Source: Diatrype stigma (taxonomy: Eukaryota > Ascomycota > Sordariomycetes > Xylariales > Diatrypaceae). From it: a stretch of 64,000 nt of DNA. The position numbers and the translations under genes are program-made. Under the pieces are notes generated by a model. That model had not been told where the DNA came from. It saw only the letters and a program-made list of their open reading frames with translations, and ran no database searches. This document shows, piece after piece, positions 9,602 through 21,600 of the stretch (position 1 is the stretch's first letter; the number at the start of each line of letters is the position of its first letter). The DNA lies in contig JAKJXP020000142.1 in assembly GCA_022225965.2 (NCBI GenBank), positions 1-64,000 on the forward strand, written 5' to 3'.

Positions 9602-10744
9602 TTAGAAATGCAGACCACGGCGCTGAGCGGCAGCGGTGGTGTTTTTGGCGTCAGTAAGGAGATTGGTGGCCTCCCCAATTATCTGTACCACGCTGGTTAT
9701 AGAGTTCAGATCTATAAGCTCGTCCCTTCTGGACCATCCCAGCTCGAATGGGAGACGCTCGTTCTCTGCATCATTGCATGTCAGCCTCAGGCTCAAGTTT
9801 AGGCAAAGTGACTAGCCAGCTGCCTTGGAAAAAGGGGGAGAGGGGGCGCGGGTGGCGGACTTACCAAAGAGGTATTCCACCAGCGTTCTGTTCACAAGCC
9901 CCGTCTGCAGATCGCCGAAGGCGATGATGGGCGCGGCCAGCTCGCCGAGGCTGAAGTTCTCGATCGAGGAGGTGAAGGTGTAGTTGGGGTTGAACGCCCG
10001 GGATGTGATCTGGCGCGCCAGCTTGCTGTTGGCCAGCATCTGGGCGGTGAGGATCGGCTCCGTCCAGTAGCTCTTGGTCTCGTCGAAGACCCCCTGGTTG
10101 AAGACGTGGTTGTTTCCGAAGTGAGCATCCAGGCGGCTATTGTTGATGAAAGAGTTAGCAGGGTTGCGAGGGTTGGACGAAAACTCTCTTCAGTCGGCGC
10201 GCTCTGGATAAGGGGGAAAATGGGGATGGGGGGGAGATAGTCGATGCTTACCTCAGGCTCGCGTCGTGTTCTAAGACGCCATGTACGTTGAGGTGGTCAC
10301 TGGTTTCGATCACAGTTAGACTCTGGCACCGGATTTGGGAGGTAGGGGAGGCGTAGGCAGGTGAATGTCTCCCGGCTTTCTCTTACAGAGTGAAATAGGT
10401 AGCATTTGGCTCCGGGTTCGCAATGACTGCCTGGTCGAACATTATCGACGCGAGGTCTGCGTCAAAGTTGAGCGCGGCCTTCAAGCCCTTGATCGCGTTC
10501 TCCTTGGTGATATTCGCCCCATCGTGTTGTATGAAGTTGTGGTTGGCCAGAGTGTTCATCATGGGGCAAGGGCCACGGACTGGATCATGTCAGCGTTTTG
10601 TAGATTAGGTGCTAGATGTTTGGGAGCAGGTGTACAATCGTCAGGCCCGGCAGGGTGCCATGAGGGATAGCCAGCTCGTCCGCTGTGAGGGTTTGCAGAT
10701 GCCGCAACAATGGCCAACGCAACTGAGGGTAGAATGAACTTCAT
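9602..10744 (-). CDS. Secreted heme-thiolate peroxidase (chloroperoxidase / short unspecific peroxygenase type)
   Basis: Five exons (10744-10636, 10579-10387, 10299-10252, 10136-9865, 9765-9602; 786 bases) encode 261 residues. A signal peptide (MKFILPSVALAIVAASA) is followed by GPDD and the heme-ligand motif GPCPMMNTLANHNFI with the axial cysteine at residue 41. Exon 3 supplies GVLEHDASL, whose Glu-His-Asp (111-113) is the second family hallmark. The rest (NPNYTFTSSIENF, PFELGWSRRDELID) is typical of Peroxidase_2 family members. The enzymes use hydrogen peroxide to halogenate or oxygenate organic substrates outside the cell. Every intron has GT-AG ends, and the intron before exon 3 has a CTAAC branch site. 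Length of about 260 residues fits the short peroxygenase group. No single exon exceeds 272 bases, so simple open-frame scans miss the gene. A TATAAG element lies near 10859-10864 upstream. Confidence 0.88.
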
Positions 10745-12027
10745 GGCGGGCTGGCTTTGGCTGGTAGTGAGAGGTGAAGACAGAAAGGATCAGTTACTTC
10801 GTGGATGGGTGAAGGATATGCTACCTGACTTCCTGATACCCATGGGCCTCCCGACGGTCTTATATTCATGGCGCTGTTCGTGGAAGCCAGGCTTTCGGAA
10901 CGCGCGCTTCGTATCTGTGCCATATTGCCATCAAATCTACACAAGGTAATAGGGCATCGTCATGGGGTCCCACTCATGAGCCCAACTACGGCTCAACTCC
11001 CGATACTTCGTCACCTAGCACCTACTGTAGATACGCGTATAAAGCAATACATGATATAGCATTTGAATCCCCCATGTCGTACCCGATATGTAGCCAATAG
11101 GAAATAAGGCATTGTAATGACTGGAGTTAGAAGGCGGCAGTGAACAGATCGGCAGCTAGGTACGATGTAACTATAACTACTGCGGGTAGGGGGGGCCAAC
11201 TTGACACGGGTGGAATCCACCAACCACATAAAACATTTTACGAGTGTTCTCGTAACCTAAACGAAAGCAAGCTATGGAGGATGTTTCACCCCCATACTTA
11301 GCTCAGCCCTACCGCAGTGGGGTCAACCCTGTTGCTGTATAGTTAGACAAAACTATTGGTATTTAAGGGGCTATTTTTATTCACAAGCAGGTCGACACAT
11401 ACGATTATAGCCTATACTAGAGGACATCTTACCCCCGTAAGGCTTGTACCAGGTAGTTCTCACGTCTCCAGATATTGGCTGAATAGTATGGACTAGTGCT
11501 AAACGTTATCTACGATGTATCCAATAAATAAGCTTTCAATTGGCCCAGAGCTTTATAAAGTGCCGTTCAATGCGATTTGTGTCGACGCCGCCAAGTGCCG
11601 ATGGGGGAGACTAAAGCCATCAACTGCTGATCTGCTTCTGAACAAGAACAGCCCCTAACGATCGCATTCGAAAAATTGCATTGCTTTAAATGACCACCAA
11701 ATCCGGGGATACTTATAATCTAAGCCCCAAGAGTCGTAAGAGCCAAAGGATGCATAGGCGACGTCGTAGTCTATGAGTATTGCATATTACTGGTCATTGG
11801 ATATGCCTTTGCTCTAGGGCAGTGTTGTAGTTGCATCTCTGAATGTATTTGTCCTATACTCCTATATTCTATACCATGTCACCTATAATTCCCTATATTC
11901 AAAATCGTTGCCTATCGATCTCGGCCAACCGCGCGTGATAAGCCCTGTGTATCATAACCTCATGGTCTCCCCTAGTCCCAAACCCAGCCACTTCCCAAGA
12001 TATTATTTTCCCTGTGAACATGTAGCT
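10745..12027. other. Intergenic, gene-free apart from the peroxidase promoter
   Basis: About 1.3 kb, AT-moderate, between the start of the peroxidase gene and the 3' end of the next gene. No open frame with family features. Confidence 0.6.
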
Positions 12028-12639
12028 CTACTGAAATTGGATGTCACTTTCCGTAAGCTTGCTTGTGCGGGCACGGCGGAATTCGAGGATACTGCAGACT
12101 GCAGCCCATGAGGTGAGCATTCTGCGTTTCGTCGTACAGTTAGCCAAGCGTCTGAATGCTGCGGGATCCAGCTTGGAAGCAAAAACTCACACGATGACGA
12201 AAGCGTTAGCCGCCAGCACCTTTGATACGATGCAAGGTGCGCCAACACAATATCTCTGGTTGGAGGCGATGGTCAAATAGAAGACTGCACTCCAGAAGAC
12301 GATCTCCATGCTGTTGAGAATGGCGTTTGCCTTTAGGCTCCCCCACTTGGCGAACCGGGCCGAGTGTTCGGTAACAAGCTGATAGGCAAGAATGACGAGA
12401 CTCTTGGCCCCCTATTCACATGATTCTGTTGTCAGTTGCCGTCGGCTTTAGAGATGGGGGTCATATATACTGACCATACCGAGTGCCATCGTGAGCGCCC
12501 GCGTCATAGTCCCGCCGGGTATCGTCAGGGCCACGATAGCCAAGATGATACCGATGATGACCAATACGCACTGGTTCACATGGACGGCAAACTTGAAGCG
12601 GCTGTCGAAGCACGCTGCAGCTTTCGTGATGAGGGTCAT
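12028..12639 (-). CDS. Small MARVEL-like four-helix membrane protein
   Basis: Three exons (12639-12475, 12411-12191, 12091-12028; 450 bases) encode 149 residues. Four hydrophobic segments are visible: CVLVIIGIILAIVAL, SLVILAYQLV, EIVFWSAVFYLTIA and VLAANAFVIVIL. The loop ARFAKWGSLKANAILNSMEI and a short basic tail (EFRRARTSK) fit fungal MARVEL-domain-like proteins, which are thought to sit in the plasma membrane or vesicles. The 3' splice site of the last intron is ambiguous: two CAG sites lie 7 bases apart, and only the second keeps the frame open to a hydrophobic fourth helix. The substrate or partner is unknown. A TATA element lies about 130 bases upstream on the minus strand. Confidence 0.75.
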
Positions 12640-13354
12640 GGCTGGAAGAAACTGAGGAATGGAGATGGACTGAGGAATATAGATAGTACTGCAAATTGAT
12701 GCTATGAAGGGATGGATGTCTATGGTAATCTTTTCAGACTCTAAGATCAATTGATGCGAAAGGGGTCTTTATATAACCCCAAACCGATACCATGGTTGTT
12801 GTTCCAACTCTCAGCCTTTCCCTTCTAATGGACTCATAGCTGGTTTCATTTTGCTTGGCTCACAGTAGCTTTGAAACCCAGAGAAGACCATTATTCTGCT
12901 ATTGTTGTTGACCGAGTAGCTGTGCATGGTTATCAAGCAAACATAGCCACATAGCTAGCCTACCAAGCCTTAATAGACTTGAATGAAGCTCCCAGTACGC
13001 GTATAGGTGAGAGACTGCATGAAAGACTGAAATGTTCTTAGCCTTTTCGACTTCTTTTCCCCAGAGATATGCGGTGCCCAACTCCTAGTAGTAAGCATGC
13101 TATATGACTCGTTGTCGTTATGAAGTGTGATGTTGGGGAAATATACGACAAAGTGGGTATTATACGAAGTTACGACGGTATTTACCGCAGATATACGAAG
13201 ATAGCGACCAAAAGTCGGTGGACGCTCCACTATTCGTACCTTCGTAAGCCCTCGGCTTCGCACTTGGCATTCGGAAAAAGGGGGGCTTCTAATGACTTGA
13301 TGGTTTCGACGTCTCACGCAAACCACCGCACAATTAGATGAATTTAGGAAGGAA
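12640..13354. other. Intergenic, promoter of the MARVEL-like gene
   Basis: About 0.7 kb with no supported gene. The stretch 13140-13240 has several tacgaag/ttcgta words but no clear repeat unit. Confidence 0.55.
12768..12775 (-). promoter_or_regulatory. TATA box of the MARVEL-like gene
   Basis: TATATAAA on the minus strand, about 130 bases before the ATG at 12639. Confidence 0.5.
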
Positions 13355-13699
13355 TTAGATATGTCCTCTATTAATGCAACCCAGATCTCCTGGGCTCATT
13401 CTAATGATAGAATAGTCTTGGGCTAGAACGTGATTCCAAGTAACCATAGCCTCATGTCCAGGATTACGCCTCCAGATCAGACCTTGGCACGCAGCCTTAA
13501 CCACCAACCAGCCGATATAAGTCACGACAACAACGAAGTCTAGCACATACGACCATACCATCTGGAAAATACGGGATCCCGTCCGCTCTCCCCTAGTCAA
13601 ACCCGATAGGGCCAGATCAGTAGTTGGGTCGGTGACGACCAGCGAATCCCTGGTGTTGTATGTTTTGTCTTTTTGTTTGTTTCTGCCCCTATTTGCCAT
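13355..13699 (-). CDS. Hypothetical small protein with one predicted membrane helix
   Basis: An open frame from ATG at 13699 encodes 114 residues. It starts with a basic, polar segment (MANRGRNKQKDK), then TRGERTGSRIFQMVWSYV, then a hydrophobic stretch (YVLDFVVVVTYIGWLVVKAA) followed by basic residues, as in a tail- or signal-anchored protein. The ORF stays open upstream of this ATG, but that part looks non-coding. The last 25 residues could instead be an unspliced intron. I do not recognise a family, and an accidental open frame cannot be excluded. Confidence 0.35.
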   Translation of the reverse strand: MANRGRNKQKDKTYNTRDSLVVTDPTTDLALSGLTRGERTGSRIFQMVWSYVLDFVVVVTYIGWLVVKAACQGLIWRRNPGHEAMVTWNHVLAQDYSIIRMSPGDLGCINRGHI

Positions 13700-15037
13700 T
13701 TTGAATGGCTCTCGCAAAGGGTCTAGAGTCGTAGACCACGTACACGAGAAGCTATACCAACAGCTCCTTGGTGATACTTGACATTCGTTGGCGCGCCAAT
13801 GATACGCACATAGTCGTTGGGCTGTAGCCTCTATTGGTCGGTGGTATGGAACGTATCGAGAAGGATAGACAGATAGATACCAGGTGAAGACCAGGGGGGT
13901 AACATAGCCCACAGACGCTGAGCTTGATAGAAGGATCGATCTTGCATCAGTCTAACTGTAATTCGCCAATCATTCGGGTAGTTTCAGCCCAGTATGCTTT
14001 AAAGTTGTAGTAGGGAAAGGCGGTGCCGACACGTCGTGATCGCTAGCTACCGAACCTGTTGAGCAAGATCATCCACACTGATCCGATATACGAGATTTTA
14101 TCTTTCAAGTCAGCCCCTGATATACCCTAGCGGTAGTAAACCGACCATCTGGTTGCTGGACGTGAGCTAAAGCCGGTAGATATTCTCCGCGTTCAAGGAG
14201 CCCCATCCGCCCGCGCATTTACCCATCCCTGCTATCCGCTTGCTGCGGACGTTGTTCTTCAAGCAGGGTGGCATGGTCAAGCGACGTTAGCTAGTCGAGA
14301 ATGGTCCGCTACCCATGCTCACCAGCTTTGTTAAAGAACTGCTAAATATGGAGGCCATCCATGTCACTCTTTGGATCCGCAAACTGACTTTGAAGGCTGG
14401 TTTTACATACGTACTTATTGCATTGACACAAGCTACGCCCGTCACTTTGCGAAAGTCATACAATTCAACGCAAATCGCATGGTAATATTTCCTGCCAACT
14501 ACCATATGTTTTTTTTTTCTTTCCCATTTCGTTGCCATGACATTGTTAACCACCTTTTTCCGTCATCTAGTTGTACATATATACAGGTAGTTAGTTACCA
14601 AGGTGCATTTTCTCTTCATCGTCTCAAGATTGTATTGAGCCACAGGCCTTTATGTGCTTCCGTTCGCGTGCGGGACATAGGGGGGTGGGTGGATGTAGAG
14701 CGATCGTGGTGTTTTCTGATCTCGAAGTGCTGCTGCGACCTAGAAGTTCGCTCGCTCGATCAAAATCGGGATGAAGAAAGGAAAATGCGATAGTAGAACC
14801 TCCAATAGCTACCCAGTCGGTGGGTGCGATGCCGAAAATGCAGACCTATGCAAGCACAATGCATGCATGTAACAAATGGAAATGAAGGGCAGGCAAAGCG
14901 ACCAGCCGATGCAATGCGAGACGCTTTTTGTTGGTGCTCAAGTGGAAGCAGTGAAAGACGCGAAAGTGAACTTATCCGTCCTCAATTGGTGCCTTACAAA
15001 CCCCGTTCCCTCTTACATCCTAACTTTTGTCATCTCC
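13700..15037. other. Intergenic, no gene supported
   Basis: 1.3 kb holding a 140-codon open frame on the plus strand (14371-14793) that has no motif and a composition like the surrounding non-coding DNA. Nothing else was seen. Confidence 0.55.
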
Positions 15038-18000
15038 TTATCTCCCATGCAATTTCTCCTTCAGGTACACAACAGCAGCGTAGCCAGAGCAGCACTGGGT
15101 GGTCATGCCATGACCGCACCATGGACATTTGACCATTGTTGTAATAGCAGCCGAGACCCCAAGCGTCTTGTCCTCCACGAATGAGTCGGGTTTGGCCATG
15201 CACTCGTACACCCTCGCTGGCATATCATGGAAGAAGTGGCAGCTACAGCATTCCACAAGCATCTTCGCCATTGGCTCTGCTCGTCCGGGAGTAGTTGCAC
15301 CTTTGGCACCAATAGTAGTATTCCTGTGAGCGAATTGTGGTCGTAACGTGCGAGGAGCTGGTATAGGGGCACCGGAGACTGTTTTCCTTGCCTCTTGCAA
15401 ATAGGCAGCACCTGAAGAAACCAATGCTTGAGGTTCTTGACTGCTGCCACCAACATTATTGCGACTCTTCTTTAGAGCAGGCTTCAACGGCTCTTCAACA
15501 GGCTCGGAAAGTGGCGAACTAGGCGCACTAACGACAGTAACTGATAGCTTACTCGTGTTCTTCTTCGGATTTAGGGACCGATGTTTGAGAGGCGGAAGGA
15601 AGCTTGTCGATGGTAGATCTAGTGCAGAATGAGCCTTAGGCTGTAACGAATCTCTGTAGTTGCTCTTGTTGCTCAGGTCTTCAGCGATTTCCTCTTTCAA
15701 AGCGTCTGCAAAGGTCATCGAAGCTGGCGTAGACACCAATGCCGGACTAGATGCCAGGACGTCCGCACCACTCAAAGAGATGGATGAATAGTTTTCGAGA
15801 TCAAGTGGCAATGCAGATCGGCTCCAATTATCATCTTGGGCGTTGGCTTCCCTGCTCGTAGGTCGTGACCTTGATGACGACCGATCTCTCGATGAGAGAG
15901 GGAACACTCTCTGTCTTGGTTTACCCTCACTTCCCGAATTCGATGGAAGAACCCCACTCCCATTTAAATCCAAGTGCGATGGAGGCCGGCTTTTGTGAGA
16001 GTACGGTCGCGAGCTCTCTGGTGTTGTCATGCTGGACGGGGAAGGTGGACTGTCACCAAAAGTTGATGACGATGACCTCTCGGAGGTACTATGACTGGCT
16101 TCATGTTGCTGGGATTGCTTGGTAGAAGTGCTTTCAGCGTCTGAACCTCTGTGTGGCTTCGTAGCCTTCGCAGACGTACCCAAGCGCTCAAAGGATGGCG
16201 CATCGCGTTCGGAGACTTGAGTAGGCATGACTGGGGAGTCTCGCTGCCTATGACCATTCTCCGACTTATCACCAGTCTTCCCTTTATACATAGCTGGTTG
16301 TGTCTCCGCATAGATCGGGATTTTCGACACTGGCTGTCTACCAGAAGAACGAGGCCGGGGTTCATCAGCAAGTTCTGCTTCCTCAAGCCTCTTGGTTTTG
16401 TTTAGAGATTGCAACAGGTTTTCCAATGGAGAGCGCAATTCCAATGATGGCGGTGCGTACGACTCGTTGATGAATGTAAAGTAATCAGTCGAGTGCTTGG
16501 TTCGTAATTGCTGCTTGGGTATCCGGAGGGCTCCTTGGCTTCCTTCGTTCTCCAACTCGGGCTTTTCCCTCTTTGAAGACCAGCCATTTTGGGCTGTCTT
16601 GGGGTTCGCATCGGGATCGGACTTCAATGCCTGACTGATGTTGTGTGATTTTGGTGGCATTAGCGAAGGCTCAGAGTGCCCCTGTGTCGTGAATGGGTCG
16701 ATATCCTTTTCCTGTGAGGACGGGCGGATTTTGGGCACGGAGTTCCCAGCAGCTGCTCGGCTCACATCCCCGCGACGCAACGCCATAGTCGACGCATGAT
16801 CAGATTGATGTTCATGTGCGGACGCATAATCGTCATCTTGGCTAGATGCTACCGAGTCTCGTTCGACACCATCTAGACTTTCTGCTGGCGTTGGCACCCG
16901 ATTGCTTATCTGGCCATTGGTCTTGTGTAATCGCCCAGGTTCAGTCTTTTCAACTTGGGCTTTTCCATTGCGACTATCCAAGTTCCGGCCGGTAGGGTGT
17001 CCTTGCCCATGTAAGCTTCCCTGAGACTCGGAGACCCATTGTATATCTTCTTGGCTATCCCGGATCGTCGACTCGCCATCAGAAACCTGTGGAGATGATT
17101 TGTGGCTATTTCTACCGGGAATTCGTGGTGGAGCAGGTGAGTTGTAGCCCCTGTTCAGATCCCGCGGCGCAAGAGGCTGGGTAGCAAAAGGTGGGTCCAG
17201 CGAGACATCATTATCGGAGGTAGTCAACCTATGTCTGGATTTGCGAGTGAACGTAGTGTCAGCTATAACAGGGGTAGTGCCTTCAGAGCTACCTGGCCTA
17301 GCCGCGGAATTCCCCGGTGGCTGAGAGCCTTCATCATCTCGAGAAGCAGGACGGAAACTGGATTTACTGCTCTTTCCCTCTTGAGAACGATGGTAGAGAT
17401 ACGATGGTCCTCTGAGCTTATTCAATGTCGATGACAGCAAAGACTGACTGCGTGTATGGCTCGAACCTGATGACGGGGGCCGCACCATGGGAGGGCGTTT
17501 TTCTGCGGATGAGTGAGAACGAACTGAGGGGTCTGCGGAGGATCTACGCGATCCGAGAAAGCCTAAGTCGAATACGGGGCCAGCAGAGTGAGACTTATTT
17601 ATGGATGGTGTAGATGAGCTTCGGTCATGTCCAGGTTGATTCGATTCTGTCTGTCCTGGAGCATTGTCGACCAATTTCTTGACGCCAGTCACATTCCCAT
17701 GCTGTAGTTTGAAGCCAGAAAGAAACCTCTTGCTTTTCGACTTGCTATCGACCTGTGATGGTGCCTGCTTCTGTTGGACCTGAGGTTGCGCCATTGTATC
17801 CTGTTTCTCTAGCCGCGGGGCATTGCCAGTTGCTCGTTCGATTTTGGGGAGGGGGTCCAGCTGAAGAGTTGATTGTGACGGGACCGCCGAGCTCGTCAGG
17901 GGTTCTTGTGGTGGAGCTTTGCTCAATCTGTTTCCCTTCTTCCTAGGCGTTTTCCCTGACTTCTCCTCGTTATTCTGCTCCTCCTTAGGCTCCGGCTTGT

Positions 18001-18601
18001 TGGGTTTCTTCGTCTTCTTGCCCCACCCTTCCCAGCTGGGCGAGTGACAGATGGAGGATTGGTCTGATAAGCTTGAATGATCCTCCTCAGGGTCGGAGAA
18101 TGTCACGGTCTTGGTACGCTCCTCTTGGGTAAGCTGAGGCTGCTCGCGTGGATCACTTGTCTTGGGCGGAAGATCCTGTGGTGGCGATGGCGGTATTGAT
18201 ATTGACAGCGAGGGCAGATTAGAGCTCCGGCTCATAGCTTTCATTATCTGGTCCTGGTGTGAGAGAGGCGGATAACCACTCCCACGCCGAGACCGAGCGG
18301 CAGAGCTTGGCTGGGCAGGTGCCGAAGCTGTACTTGGCAGTGAAGCTGTCGATGAGGGATTGCCTTGGATACGCTGCATCTACAACCAGTAAATATGTGA
18401 TATGCTGATAGCAGAGTGCTATTATATGTAAGGGCAGGGTGATGTGACCATCTCTTGAATGGATGTCTCATGCACGCCCATTGGAAGTAGTAATACTCAG
18501 TGAAGACGTACCTTATACTGCTTTTCTAACTCGAGCATCCGCTGGAAATTCTCGGATCGTGGGGGCATCCTACCCGAGTCGGAGCGCTGTACTTTGGCCA
18601 T
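15038..18601 (-). CDS. Large Ser/Pro-rich low-complexity protein with Cys-rich C-terminal domain
   Basis: Two exons (18601-18512 and 18379-15038; 132-bp intron) encode 1143 residues. Exon 1 gives MAKVQRSDSGRMPPRSENF and QRMLELEKQYK, a short conserved-looking helical start, and joins exon 2 in phase 0. Residues of about 40-1040 are Ser/Pro/Gln/Lys-rich, without hydrophobic segments, and look disordered and phosphorylatable. The last ~85 residues are different: AKMLVECCSCHFFHDMPARVYEC, then MVKCPWCGHGMTTQCC, with Cys/His pairs spaced like a zinc ribbon. I do not recognise a named family. A large disordered scaffold ending in a zinc-binding module is the most that can be said. Only the two ends appear constrained, which suggests a tethering or adaptor role (inference). 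Confidence 0.82.
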
Positions 18602-21600
18602 ATTACCGGCCACGATGCAGCACGAACCGCCAGGAAGCGCAATCGTGAACGGGTGTGGTCGTTAGCAGACGATGATGTGACAAGTGCCGGGTCGAAGCGA
18701 AGACTAAGGCACAACAACCGCCTGAAAGTGGCGCCCGGAGATCTGTCTCGATTCAGGCGCTGTCTGTTTCTGTAAGTATTTGGGGTGAATATTGAAAAAA
18801 AGCGAATGTATATATCCCAGCTTGTCCTATTCCAAGTATGCGAGTAGTCCGAATAGCCGCGACCCCGGTGTCATACACTAAGGCGACCCCCGGATTCTAG
18901 ATGGCGCATTGTAGCATGCCGTTCCCCGCAGAAGAAGAATAGGAAAGACAGGCCGATTACTGGCACCAGGCCTAGATGGATACAATAGGAAGCAACTCGG
19001 CAGATTTCAGCGTGCGTCAAGACGTTAGAAGCATCCGATATTGCGAACACACAGAGAGCAAGACGTGTTTGTCCAGGAGTAGTAGGTCTAGTAGGTCTAT
19101 TGCGACTGTTAATTAAGTGTTGGGTACCATCTGCGTATGTCACTGCGTATGTAGGTCGACCGGAGACAGATCGTATTGTTCCCCAGATCTGGACGAATAC
19201 GTGCAGGTGGTATGCGATATGCGGTATGCGGTATGCTGAGAGTGCAGGGGGGACGAATAATCGGGTATTAGGTGGTCCAAATCATTAGGTGGTCATCAAA
19301 TTAACGATTTAGATGCGGGCCGTTTTTACAGGGCCAGAGGGTGCGCACTATACAGGAGAGGTACTCATGTAGTCAGGTCAGGTAGATAGTGATAAAGGCG
19401 GAAGAGTTAAACGAAGGTGACGGCAGGTTGACTGGGTCGGTTGGGTGGTGTAGCGAGCGACAGACGGCAAAATCGGTTGAGTGGTGGTTTTTTTGATGGT
19501 CGATGGTCGATGGCGGTGTTGGAGGGGAGGATGACGACGGTTACCGTAGAAGAAAAGCGCGAGGGTTGGTGTCACCACCGAAGGAAGAAGGAAAAATGGA
19601 AGAGAGGCAACATACTAACAGGCAAGCAACCAGAGTAACCAAAGCAAGCAGCTGTTAGCATATCGGCATCGGCATCGGCATGTCAGCTGATGTGTTTGTT
19701 TTCTACCAACTACCAGACCACCTAACCTACCTTACCTTACATGCATCTCTCATACGACATGTTTTAAAGATAGACATCTAACTATAGTACGGTACGATGC
19801 GATACCTACATCGCTGACCTACCAATAGGTATACCAGTGGGTACATGGAGTAGCGTAGGGAGGCACCTCGTTTCCCGCTTTTATACCTGCAGTCTATACG
19901 TATTTCTGCGTAGGAATCGTGTATTCATGTGCTTGCTCGTGTGTCCACTTGTTCGCAGGAACAAGTGTTGGGTGTTTGTGAGACCACGAGAAGAAAATAG
20001 CACAACCCATCCCATCCAAGGGCATCTCAGGCTTAGGCCCAGGTTCAGGCTTCAGGACGACAAGCCGTTGATCGAGGAGGCATGCCAGTACTCAAGCAGG
20101 CCAAGGCAAGGCGAGCTGGCTGGGCAATGCTTGAACGTGTACAAAAGATGATTAACACGAGGAGCGGGAATCGATCGATGGCTGCTGCAAGCCAGCGAAA
20201 ATCGAAAATCCAACGAATTTTGCGATTAAGTGCATGTGGGGCTGCCTTGGCTGTCAGGGGGGCAGGGGGGCCAGGGGGGCCGATGGCTGCGTAGGAGGTC
20301 GAGCCACAGTTTAGTAGCTATAAGGCAGGTATGTAGGTACCTGTAGTACTATAGGTATGTACTTACCTCATCATACCTACTTCGGAACGAGAAGGATGAG
20401 ATGATGGCGAGACGAACTGGTTGCTGCTGTGGCATGCAGGCGGGCGGATCTGAGGCACAGGTGTATTTTTACCGACCTATGTACTTCAGGCTTCAGGCGC
20501 TTACTGTACATGGAATGTTTCTATGTGCACTGCAAGTATACCTCTTAGAACTATTACCGAAGTTATGGAAAGTGCATGGTTCTTTTGCGATGAACCCGAG
20601 AAACGATATAGTGTTCTTGACGGGCCGGTTCTGGACAGGATTGATGGTAAGGCTATAGCGAACCTGGAAGTCTTCTTCAGGGGCAGACGTGCGTTATACT
20701 GCGACATGCATACAGGTACATACAGGTATGTATGTCGATTGGGTGGCTCCCTACCCTGCCACCATGTAACTGTAGGCAGGAACCTTCCTTATGTGAACAG
20801 TAATAGGTAAGTCCCTACTTGGTCGCCTGGATATCGACGGCATTGAATGACAACTGGGTCGGCAGGACCCGACTACGCAGGCTGACAGGTAGCTAAATTT
20901 GTTTTTCTTCTTTCTTTTCGGAAGCTACATGAAAATGGTATGTATGCAGGGTGGTCCGTCATTACTACGTAAGTACATCCCAGGTTCTGTCAGTTGTGGC
21001 TGGCCTCATCAATATAGCTGTATGTATGTACATACAACATCAGTAACTTCAATGTTGGTACTGCCGTGGCCCGTAGGTATGGATGTAGGTGCCCCGCCAA
21101 AGACATTCCCTCGTCTAGCTCTAGCGCTTTTTAGCGCTCGTAGAGGGGTTTTCCAGGCGACTCGATAACCGTAAAGGACCCTGTGGATGTATGCCAACCA
21201 ATAAAATCGTTACCCTTCGGACAAAGGCCAGGCGGATATACTTACATACATTCCTACGATTCCCAACTGTACTCACTGGCTGACTGGATGAGGTGCTGGT
21301 CTGGACTTCAGAAAAAGCTAGCAACAATGCAACTTGAGCGAAGATCGACAGAAGTATATGCATGCCATTCGACGAACTCATTCTGACCCTTCCTCGGGCT
21401 CATATGATTGGTTCCTGGCGCAGCCGCTATATCCGATCCGCCGACTAAGCAACTTAACCGCAAACTGCCCGCTACAGCAGACAGATTAACCGTTAAACTA
21501 CCTAATCACTTTGCCCTCGCGTCCGCCTCGCTCCGGCTTGATACTTCCAAGAATTGCTGGCCAGTCTGGCTAGGCAATCCTCTGGACGTTGGATGTTGGA

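Noticed and set aside
14371..14793. 140-codon plus-strand frame
   Set aside because: No family motif, no upstream promoter signal, composition like non-coding flank.
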